Source: JARRKU01 sp963675565
Lineage (GTDB): Bacteria > Desulfobacterota > Desulfobacteria > Desulfobacterales > Desulfosarcinaceae
Length of the DNA: 64,000 bases
Direction: 5' to 3'
Assembly: GCA_963675565.2 (NCBI GenBank)
Contig: CAXXYD010000002.1
Location: 806,001-870,000, forward strand
The notes under the pieces are model-generated. The model was not told the origin of the DNA and searched no databases. It worked only from the letters and a program-made list of their open reading frames with translations. Of the stretch, positions 1 to 6,358 are shown one piece after another. The position numbers and the translations under genes are program-made. Position 1 is the first letter of the stretch. Every line of letters starts with the position of its first letter.

Positions 1-33
1 CTTTTCGCCATTTAGAAATTCTCCATATGGGCT

Positions 34-95
34 GCCGCTAACGGTTGAACTGTGCGGCGCGGCCCTTTGCGTCCGCACCAGTGATTGGTTGGGCA
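34..95 (-). other. attC recombination site closing the 320-aa protein cassette
   Basis: On the - strand this follows the stop codon of the 320-aa gene directly. It begins with the core TGCCCAAC (matching RYYYAAC) and ends with GTTAGCGGC (close to GTTRRRY). Between them lies an imperfect palindrome with arms GGTGCGGACGC and GCGCCGCAC around a short loop, the usual attC fold. The same internal stem recurs almost unchanged at 9267-9328. The cassette it closes starts with TTGGGCA, the complement of its own first core, as expected for a cassette that once circularised. Left of it a further cassette appears to begin: GGAG lies 9 nt before an ATG at 13-11, but only four codons fall inside the window. 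Confidence 0.8.
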
Positions 96-98
96 TTT

Positions 99-1061
99 TC
101 ACGGGTCACGCCTTCCCGAAATTATAGCCATGATATTGATCAAAGAACGCGTCGCCTCAACGCAGAGAGCAGCCTGTCTGAAGTTGGCATTTCTTCTATG
201 CTGCAAAACAACAGATAGTTGGTAAGCGTTTTTGGCATACCTTTTAATTTCCTCATTTGGACTACCGGCCAATTCTGATGTGATATAATTTTCAAGCATT
301 CTTTTAGCATCAGTTTCACTCGGTTTTACACCATCTACAGATTTATGACTGTCAGGGCAGTACACCGCTTGGGCAAGAGAGATTATTGCCTCCCTGCACA
401 TCAAACCAACCGTCTGATAATCCTCTTCATTAATGGAAGCCGCTAATAATTGAACAATTTTTTCTATGGTCCTGTCCACTCGTTCCCATCCAGTGGGTTC
501 TACGTGTTCCGTGATTTTCTGTTGATCCAGTCGTGAAAGATTTTCAAGCAAAGGTTGATAAAGTTCAGTTATATAAATCCGACGAGATTGATAGGTTGGC
601 AAACTACCATCACTCCATCTGCCATACCAGTTCCATAAATCACCAAACGGATTCGGGTCTTCGAGGCCTATTTCCGATAGAATTGATAAAATCCCTAATT
701 TGCGTTCTTTATACTCATCATTCACATTTTGGATGCGAGGACCACCAGTGGAGACAGAGATCATTAAAGCCTTTTGTAATTCAATTTCACGTATTGCAGC
801 TTTTATTTTTGTTTTAGAAATAGGCCTATTTTCCTGCATTTTTAAAGGATCAACATTTAAATGTTCAGCAAGGCTCAGTAGAATATCATCATCAGCATTT
901 TCAATCATTGCCATGATGTATCCCGGTTTGTCAGAACCACTCCATTGATCAGTCCATGGGAGTCCAAATTGCTTAAGTGTCAGGTCAATTATTGGCCACT
1001 CTTCCACTGAAAACTTATCTGCAATATCTGAAATGATTTTTATTCTCTCTGAAGGAGTCAT
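99..1061 (-). CDS. Integron cassette protein, 320 aa, possible defence-type protein
   Basis: Not firmly recognised. The first ~70 residues form a compact, Trp-rich segment (VEEWPIIDLTLKQFGLP, then DQWSGS and AMIENADDDILLSLAEHL). It reminds me of short N-terminal modules found in front of TIR and other effector domains in bacterial immune proteins, but that is an impression and not a match. The rest is mostly helical, with a Cys-containing helix near residue 220 (GLMCREAIISLAQAVY) and a basic C-terminus. No signal peptide or membrane segment is evident. The ATG at 1061 lies about 20 bases after the 3' end of a group II intron, and attC follows the stop within a few bases, so the gene is a complete single-gene cassette. 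Base composition is visibly more AT-rich than the core genome to the right. Confidence 0.6.
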   Translation of the reverse strand: MTPSERIKIISDIADKFSVEEWPIIDLTLKQFGLPWTDQWSGSDKPGYIMAMIENADDDILLSLAEHLNVDPLKMQENRPISKTKIKAAIREIELQKALMISVSTGGPRIQNVNDEYKERKLGILSILSEIGLEDPNPFGDLWNWYGRWSDGSLPTYQSRRIYITELYQPLLENLSRLDQQKITEHVEPTGWERVDRTIEKIVQLLAASINEEDYQTVGLMCREAIISLAQAVYCPDSHKSVDGVKPSETDAKRMLENYITSELAGSPNEEIKRYAKNAYQLSVVLQHRRNANFRQAALCVEATRSLINIMAIISGRRDP

Positions 1062-1082
1062 TTTGACCCACTCTTATGCCCA

Positions 1083-2967
1083 ATCGGGATAGGAAGAGAC
1101 CTCACGGCCCCTCCCTCCCACACCACCGGGCATACGGATCACGTACCACGGCGGTTCAGTTGATTAAGTTGGTATCCGAGCAGACTTGGTAAACCCAAGT
1201 CGGCAAAATAACGTGCTGGCAGTGCAAAGGCCAGCGCCGGGCTGCGGCTCAGTCTCCATGGTCCGTGGGCTGATTTACAAGTATTCCAGGCAAGGTCTCG
1301 GCTCACGCCAAGCGCGCACAGCCGCCTGTATCCCGCTCTGCCCCACTGCTTCCACAGATAGCAGCGCAGACGCCTCTTGATCCATGAGTCGTACTGTCTC
1401 ATCATGGACTTGACTTGCACGATCCCGTAATACGGCAGCCACCCTTTCAGATAGACCCCAAGCTCCGCTATTATCATCTTGATGCTTCTTCCCCGAGTTC
1501 GACCTGTTATCTCGCGCACGCGGTTCTTGAGGGCCTTTTCCGCCTTGCGGCTTACCCGCAGGTTCGAGCGACTGGTTATAGTAAATCCCAGAAAGCTTCG
1601 ATACCATGGGCGGGCCACTGCGCTTTTGGCCTCGTTCACCTTGAGTTTGAGACGGTGGGACAAAAATCGGGTAATGCTGGCCCTGACTCGTTGCGCGGCT
1701 TTCCAACTGCGTTTATACACGTTACAGTCGTCTGCGTAGCGAACAAATCGGTGGCCTCGCCTTTCCAGCTCACGATCCAGCTGGTCCAGAAGCAAATTTG
1801 CAAACAGCGGTGAAAGAGGGCCTCCTTGCGGGGTTCCGGTCACGGTCTCGTGCAGGGCCTCGTTGATCATCACGCCGGATTGTAGATACCGGCGAATCAA
1901 TCGAAGCACCCGCGGATCTTTGACCCTTTGGCGTATAATTCCCATCAACTTGTCGTGGTCGACGCGGTCGAAGAACTTCTCCAGATCGATATCGACCAAC
2001 CAGCGGTAGCCGTCCTGCACGTAATGCTGGGCTTGCCTGACGGCTTGATGGGCGCTGCGGCTGGGCCTAAATCCGTAGCTGAACTGCGAAAATGTCTCAT
2101 CCCACTGGTCCTGCAGGATCTGCAGCATGGCCTGTTGGATAAAACGGTCCAGCACGGTCGGGATGCCAAGCAACCGCTTGCCGCCGCCCGGCTTGGGGAT
2201 CTCAACCCGTCTTACCGGCTGAGGCTGATAGGTGCCTTCCAGCAATTGGTGCTTGATCGTCGCCCAGTGCTGCGTCAGATGGTCGGCCAGTTGCTCCGTG
2301 CCCATCTGGTCGACACCGGCTGCGCCTTTGTTTTGCTTTACACGTCTTAATGCGCGTTGCAGGTTCTCGCTTCGTAAAATAAGCTCCATGAGCTGCTCTT
2401 TGCCAACCGGACTTTCAGTTGTGGTTGTCGAGGCGAATGCATCTCCCTCAATTGTAAGGGGTAGCCCAATCTGGATCGGCTTTACACCCACATGACCTCC
2501 ATCCTACTCATCCTTTCATACCGTTCGGGCCTTCACCTTGTCTCCCTCTACGATTATCCCGCAGGATCTCTCGCGGCTCGTTTCCAGGCTACTATGCCCT
2601 CTGCTGACTTCTCTCATACGGTCGGGATCGATTGCTCTTTCCCCAGCCAATTCGCCTCGCACGCGACGCTCCGGGGCAGCATGAGAGATCTCCCAGGGTA
2701 AGACACAGAACTTTATTGCGCGTAAACGCCGGATTTATAAAGCACACCCCAGTCGTAGATGGAGGACTTCATGGTCACGTGCCCACTGGTCCCGAGTGTA
2801 CCACACCTCATATCCGGTTCCTGTTCGTCGCCCCGCGCTTTTGGATTGGACTTCCTCCAGACCCAGCCTCACGGCTACGCCCTTGTCCTTTTCCTAGCCT
2901 TCGGCTCTACGAATACCTGGCGTGGGGACTTGCACCCCACTAGCTCTGTGCCATGCCTGGCACACAC
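1083..2967 (-). mobile_element. Group II intron 1, inserted in an attC-like site
   Basis: On the - strand the element starts with GTGTGTGCCAGGCATGGC, a normal group II 5' end, and then the domain I piece GTGGGGTGCAAGTCCCCAC. A maturase gene occupies the middle. The 3' end carries a domain V-like hairpin (GATCCGTATGCCCGGTGGTG, about 1120-1139), a domain VI-like hairpin (GGGGCCGTGAGGTCTCTTCC) and finally CCTATCCCGAT, which fits the AY terminal rule. The 5' exon ends in a GC-rich hairpin at about 2968-3006, the type of target used by class C introns. The 3' exon starts with the TGGGC core that opens the next cassette. The end points are read by eye and could shift by one or two bases. Confidence 0.8.
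1139..2491 (-). CDS. ltrA: Group II intron-encoded reverse transcriptase/maturase (LtrA-like)
   Basis: A 450-aa intron-encoded protein. It copies intron RNA into DNA and helps the intron fold for splicing and retrohoming. Visible RT blocks are KQNKGAAGVDQM (~52-63), the RRVEIPKPGGGKRLLGIPT motif (~95), YGFRPSRSAHQA (~140), the first catalytic Asp in WLVDIDLEKFFDRVDH (~165-180), TGTPQGGPLSPLFANLLLD (~220) and the catalytic core RYADDCNVY (~252-260). A maturase X domain follows (YLKGWLPYYG, WIKRRLR). No HNH endonuclease domain is present, as is normal for class C. The start is a GTG at 2491 with GGAGG just upstream. It is uninterrupted, so the element may still be active. It lies on the same strand as the intron, as required. 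Confidence 0.93.
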   Translation of the reverse strand: MGVKPIQIGLPLTIEGDAFASTTTTESPVGKEQLMELILRSENLQRALRRVKQNKGAAGVDQMGTEQLADHLTQHWATIKHQLLEGTYQPQPVRRVEIPKPGGGKRLLGIPTVLDRFIQQAMLQILQDQWDETFSQFSYGFRPSRSAHQAVRQAQHYVQDGYRWLVDIDLEKFFDRVDHDKLMGIIRQRVKDPRVLRLIRRYLQSGVMINEALHETVTGTPQGGPLSPLFANLLLDQLDRELERRGHRFVRYADDCNVYKRSWKAAQRVRASITRFLSHRLKLKVNEAKSAVARPWYRSFLGFTITSRSNLRVSRKAEKALKNRVREITGRTRGRSIKMIIAELGVYLKGWLPYYGIVQVKSMMRQYDSWIKRRLRCYLWKQWGRAGYRRLCALGVSRDLAWNTCKSAHGPWRLSRSPALAFALPARYFADLGLPSLLGYQLNQLNRRGT

Positions 2968-3028
2968 GTATTTCTCACCGGGCGCGGCTTTTTGCGCTCC
3001 GGTGCAGAAAATTGATACTTGTTATGGC
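2968..3028 (-). other. attC-like half-site forming the 5' exon of intron 1
   Basis: The - strand reads GCCATAACAAGTATC, then a strong hairpin with arms CACCGGAGCGC and GCGCCCGGTG, and ends in GAAATAC at the intron junction. If the intron is removed, AAGTAT on the left can pair with ATACT(T) formed across the junction, and the sequence continues into GGGC at the start of the next cassette. This rebuilds an attC-like fold around the hairpin. The IS110-family element adjoins its other side. The first core is not a perfect RYYYAAC, probably because the original core lies beyond the insertion sequence at 4836-4848. Confidence 0.5.
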
Positions 3029-3215
3029 CGCGAACAAAAATCTTGATCGGCCGGGATAATAAACCCGCCCCGGGATTTTCCGGGCTCCGACGAGCAACTC
3101 TATGAGCCCATTCTCGCCCTGAAAATCCCGGAGCTGGTTGCCCCCTTACTTTCGATAGTGTAAGTCATTGATACCCCTATCATTAACCCACTTAGCGAAA
3201 GAAGGAGGCAAGATC

Positions 3216-4259
3216 ATGCGATTTTACAACCAACGGCACAAATTTTATTGCGGCATCGATCTGCATGCAAGAAAAATGTACGTGTGCATCCTCGACAAAG
3301 AAGGCAAAACCAAGGTGCATCAAAACATTGTCACCGATTCCGAAGTGCTGTTCGACATCATCTTTCCTTTTCTGGAAGATGTGGTCATCGGCGTCGAATG
3401 CATGTTTTCCTGGTACTGGATCGCCGATTTTTGCGCTGAGCACAAGATCCCATTCGTCCTGGGCCACGCCTTATACATGAAGTCCATCCACGGCGGCAAA
3501 ACCAAAAACGACAAGATCGATTCTTACAAGATCGCCAAACTGCTGATGGGCGCCAACTTTCCCATCGCTTATCCCTATCCGGCAGGCATGCGCGAAACGC
3601 GCGATCTGTTGCGCCGGCGGACCTACATGGTGCGGCAATGCGGGCTACTGCTGGCCCATATCCAGAACACCAACACCCAGTACAACCTGCCGGCCTTCAA
3701 CAAAAACATCTCTCGCAAATTCAACCACGAGGGCGTTGCCGAGCGCTTTGACGATCCATCGACACGCGCTGCGGTTAAAGCCGATCTTGATATGATCGAA
3801 GCCTTCAACCGCTTGCTTAAGCCACTGGAGTGGCAGATCGAAAAGATTGCCTGCCGGCACGACCACAACAGTCTTTATCTGCTCAGGACCATTCCCGGCG
3901 TGGGACAGATCCTGGCCCTGGTAATCCTGTATGAGGTGCACGATATCAAACGCTTTGCCACCGTGCAGCGCTTTAGCTCCTACGCCCGGCTTATTCGTTG
4001 CGACAAAGAGTCCGACGGCAAGCGGGTGGGAAAGTCCAACAAGAAGATCGGCAACGCTCACCTCAAATGGGCTATCAGGACCGCCGCCATGATCAGTTTG
4101 CGCGAATCGGAGCAGGCCAAAAAGTACGTCGAACGTTTGAGCCGCAAGTACAACAAGGGAAAAGCTCTGGGGATATACACCCACAAGCTTGGCCGGGCGA
4201 TTTACTACATGCTCAAAAACAAGAGGGCCTTTGATATGCATCATTTCTTCAGTCATTAA
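3216..4259 (+). CDS. IS110-family transposase (DEDD, Transposase_20)
   Basis: A 347-aa transposase of the IS110/IS1111 family, which recombines DNA under the guidance of an element-encoded bridge RNA. The N-terminal RuvC-like DEDD domain shows Asp in YCGIDLHARKMYVCIL (~8-22), Glu in VIGVECMFSWYW (~60) and the Asp pair in KTKNDKIDSYKIAKLL (~93-108). The C-terminal Transposase_20 domain has LLRTIPGVGQILALVIL (~218) and RFSSYARLIRC (~245), where the catalytic Ser is expected. The ATG at 3216 follows GGAGG at 3203-3209 and gives the family's usual length; an in-frame extension upstream lacks support. The frame is intact, so the element may be functional. Confidence 0.93.
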   Translation: MRFYNQRHKFYCGIDLHARKMYVCILDKEGKTKVHQNIVTDSEVLFDIIFPFLEDVVIGVECMFSWYWIADFCAEHKIPFVLGHALYMKSIHGGKTKNDKIDSYKIAKLLMGANFPIAYPYPAGMRETRDLLRRRTYMVRQCGLLLAHIQNTNTQYNLPAFNKNISRKFNHEGVAERFDDPSTRAAVKADLDMIEAFNRLLKPLEWQIEKIACRHDHNSLYLLRTIPGVGQILALVILYEVHDIKRFATVQRFSSYARLIRCDKESDGKRVGKSNKKIGNAHLKWAIRTAAMISLRESEQAKKYVERLSRKYNKGKALGIYTHKLGRAIYYMLKNKRAFDMHHFFSH

Positions 4260-4819
4260 CGCTTTGGGCTGAAAGCTGCCAGCTTGGCACCTAACTGAGA
4301 TCCAAAGGGCGGATCTGACTTGTCTCGCTGAACTTGCATTTTCCGTGTGACAATCGATCACCCAAAGCGAGAGTGGACCCTGATGCCCGAAGCTCACAGA
4401 AAATGATTGGCGGCAGCTTTCAGGCCCATCAAAATAAACACAATGCCTTTGGCAATGGATTTTGCGCGCTTTGCCCCTTTTTCCGAGTGCACCCATAACT
4501 GGATGGTCCTTTGAGTCCAAGCCAATCCCTTTTGACTCCGCCGGATTAAGGGAACCCAAATTGTTCTATAGCTGCCCTAAGGCAGCAAGCCGCTTGTCAA
4601 AGATCATTTTTACACAATGCGGTCACTCTCGATAGATGTTTGGTGCAGACCGCGTGCCGTGCCGTTTTTACCGGCACGTGTTATTTGTCTGACGCTCACG
4701 GTAGAAAGCAAAAGTCAAATCGCCGACCCTGTTGCTCAGGCTTTGTGTCTGTCAGCGAAGAACGGAAGTAAGAAAAACAGGAATCCGATTCTAAGGGGGT
4801 AGTTTTTTCTTTTGACTTC
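4260..4819 (+). other. IS110 right flank, candidate bridge-RNA region
   Basis: No convincing gene lies in these 560 bases. The sequence is structured: CTGAAAGCTGCC (4269-4280) pairs perfectly with GGCAGCTTTCAG (4412-4423), and the pairing continues outward to GGG/CCC with one bulged base, enclosing about 130 bases. A short hairpin, GCTGCC-CTAA-GGCAGC, sits at about 4571-4586. In the IS1111 subgroup the guide (bridge) RNA is encoded in the right non-coding end, so this is the natural place for it. The assignment is inference, because no target-binding loops were identified. Confidence 0.35.
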
Positions 4820-4829
4820 CGCGGCCATA

Positions 4830-4848
4830 TAGATGTTGGCATATTAAA
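4830..4848 (-). other. attC first core of the two-gene cassette, interrupted by the IS
   Basis: The - strand reads ATGCCAACATCTATA shortly after the stop of the 70-aa gene. ATGCCAAC is the exact complement of GTTGGCAT, the sequence that opens the same cassette at 5695-5688. Such a match is expected of a genuine cassette, because both derive from the same recombined core. The rest of the attC is displaced by the insertion sequence and then by intron 1. Confidence 0.55.
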
Positions 4849-4880
4849 AAACTTATTACTGTATTTTTTGATAGAATTGT

Positions 4881-5093
4881 TTACAACTTATACCCACATT
4901 TTGGACAACGTTTTTCTTTAGATTCTGGGGGCAAAAGTATAATGCCCATCCTGTATATTTGCCATATTTCTTCCTTTATTAAATTTTGCGCCTCGCTTGA
5001 ATAGTCTGCGCTAAATTCTGAACCAATTTTTGACAGAGATTCAAACGTAGTTCGAATGTCGCGCAATCTGTCTAAAAATTCATATTCATTCAT
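4881..5093 (-). CDS. Small cassette protein, 70 aa, C-terminal zinc-ribbon half
   Basis: A 70-aa protein of unknown function. It is acidic and helical over most of its length and ends in KRCPKCGYKL, a CxxC pair that resembles half of a zinc ribbon. Its start overlaps the end of the 189-aa membrane protein gene by 8 bases on the same strand, so translation is probably coupled and the two products likely act together. One possibility is an immunity or regulatory partner for the membrane protein. That is inference from the overlap alone. The region is strongly AT-rich compared with the core genome. Confidence 0.55.
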   Translation of the reverse strand: MNEYEFLDRLRDIRTTFESLSKIGSEFSADYSSEAQNLIKEEIWQIYRMGIILLPPESKEKRCPKCGYKL

Positions 5094-5655
5094 AATTTTT
5101 CATCTCCTTATATGTGTCTCTTATTCTTCCATCCAAGTGTATTCGTGAAGATTTACCATCTGACATGTCGATATTTTTTGAATCTAGCACGCTGAACCAC
5201 TGTTTATATGGTGAGAAGCATTCATCTTTAATAAGCCTCTTTTCATCTTTAGAAGCCTCATTCCAATACCAGGCAACAAGATTCAGTGCGTTAAGTGCTT
5301 TATGTGCCATATCCAAATCAAGATCGTTAATATCTGGTGCCCTTATTCCTTCCCATGCATTTGTGAGGGTTGGTAAATCTATCTCGTCTACCTTATTAGT
5401 TACCAAACTAGCAGGAGAGAAAAAATAAACCACTATGAAAACCCCAAGAGCGCCGCCTGCTTTTACAGCTGTGCTTACCGAAACTTCGAGAAAACCTGGT
5501 ATGACTGCTGCCACTCCAGCAACCGCAATTGCTAACACTATTCGAAAAACTGTGTATTGAAAAGCCGTAGGGCGTGGAAATTTCACTGCCAATGCTAACA
5601 TGGCTATTACAAAGGTAAGTCCAAAACACAATGCTACAATTGTTTCTATCATCAT
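5086..5655 (-). CDS. Cassette membrane protein, 189 aa
   Basis: Unrecognised. The N-terminal half contains hydrophobic segments at about residues 4-25, 38-55 and 68-82 (for example IVALCFGLTFVIAMLALAV and AGGALGVFIVVYFF), giving two or three membrane spans. The C-terminal ~100 residues are soluble, acidic and helical (DLDMAHKALNALNLVAWYWNEA, then KNIDMSDGKSSRIHLDG) and probably cytoplasmic. It is the first cassette of array B, opening just after the attI-like site at 5688-5718. The start may be the ATG at 5655 or 5652; the ribosome site is weak (AAGGGCG). A membrane anchor plus a small overlapping partner is a layout seen in some phage-defence and toxin pairs, but nothing in the sequence proves such a role. 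Confidence 0.55.
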   Translation of the reverse strand: MMIETIVALCFGLTFVIAMLALAVKFPRPTAFQYTVFRIVLAIAVAGVAAVIPGFLEVSVSTAVKAGGALGVFIVVYFFSPASLVTNKVDEIDLPTLTNAWEGIRAPDINDLDLDMAHKALNALNLVAWYWNEASKDEKRLIKDECFSPYKQWFSVLDSKNIDMSDGKSSRIHLDGRIRDTYKEMKNYE

Positions 5656-5687
5656 GTCATTTCGCCCTTATATTAAAACACGTGTGG

Positions 5688-5718
5688 ATGCCAACATATA
5701 TTAGGGAGACGTCTCCCT
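5688..5718 (-). other. attI-like site B, junction with first cassette of array B
   Basis: On the + strand this reads ATGCCAACATATATTAGG followed by GAGACGTCTCCC. The corresponding spot upstream of the second integrase remnant (11834-11865) reads AGCTAACATAGATTAG followed by a CGTCTC block. The core AACATA-ATTAG and the downstream CGTCTC are shared, while the cassette-side bases differ. That is the pattern expected where a fixed attI meets different cassettes. The perfect hexamer palindrome GAGACGTCTC is at 5706-5715. The remaining 220 bases up to the integrase start contain its promoter region and no gene. Confidence 0.65.
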
Positions 5719-5941
5719 TTTGAGGTTTTTGGTTCTTATATCCAAAGTATCTGTTTAGATGGGATTAAAGGAAAAATTAATGCCTTTTCAGCCAATTTCG
5801 ATATAATCCCTTATTATCATTAGATCCTTCCGGATATTACATTCTATCTATTTGTTCCAGGTCTTTTGCCGTTTTCTCGTTTATGCCGAAATAATCATGA
5901 TTATCGGGACGTCACGATAATACGGAGATTTTATTATTCAC

Positions 5942-6320
5942 ATGGATAAATTCATCCTGTTTCTATCAACAAAACGCATTGGATCGGAAAAACAGCGCGC
6001 CTTTTTTGTTCAGTGGGTAAAGTCCTTTCTGTCTTTTTCGGCATCTGCCCAGGACAGTGATGAGCGTAGAAAATATATCGATCCGTTCTTGGAAAAGATG
6101 GCTAAAACCAAGGAAGATTGGCAGGTAAAACAAGCCAAGAGATCGATATTGCTTTATTTCCATTCCATTACTCATGCCAAAATGCAAAACCAGCGAGCAG
6201 AATATCAAAACCAATTCCGATTGGTCTCATGCAATTGAGCAAATGGTTCATGCCATGCGATTGCGGCATCTTTCTCATCGGACCGAGAAAACATACATCA
6301 ACTGGATGCGGCAATTCTAT
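5942..6320 (+). pseudogene. intI: Integron integrase remnant B (IntI N-terminus)
   Basis: The first part reads MDKFILFLSTKRIGSEKQRAFF and matches the N-terminus of the integrase remnant at 12088 almost position by position. After a frameshift near 6190-6200 the next frame continues with HAIEQMVHAMRLRHLSHRTEKTYINWMRQFY, the SAM-like core-binding domain of IntI. Similarity stops abruptly at about 6320. No catalytic domain (RHRY) is left. Beyond that point comes a GC-rich hairpin resembling attC stems (6333-6356) and then the 3' end of group II intron 2. The gene is dead, but its position and orientation relative to the attI-like site and the minus-strand cassettes are those of a standard integron. 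Confidence 0.82.
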
Positions 6321-6358
6321 CTTTGCAAATCAGCCGCGCGCTTTTTTGCGTCGGCTTC

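Larger units (their letters stand above)
3023..4829 (+). mobile_element. IS110-family insertion sequence (ends approximate)
   Basis: One intact DEDD transposase gene is flanked by non-coding sequence of about 190 bases on the left and up to 560 on the right. TATGGCCGCG at 3023-3032 recurs as its reverse complement at 4820-4829. I take this pair as possible subterminal repeats of the IS1111 subgroup, or as the two arms of the site it entered. A second perfect 10-base inverted pair (CGGGATTTTC 3071-3080, GAAAATCCCG 3121-3130) lies in the left flank. The element sits between the attC core of the array B membrane-protein cassette (4836-4848) and the attC remnant at 2968-3028. No target duplication was seen, as is usual for this family. 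Confidence 0.65.

Noticed and set aside
3645..4559. Open frame of 304 codons opposite the IS110 transposase
   Set aside because: Antisense to a clear transposase and runs into the structured non-coding end; no motif.
4617..4802. A 61-codon frame in the IS110 right flank
   Set aside because: No ribosome site, no coding character, and it lies inside structured non-coding sequence.
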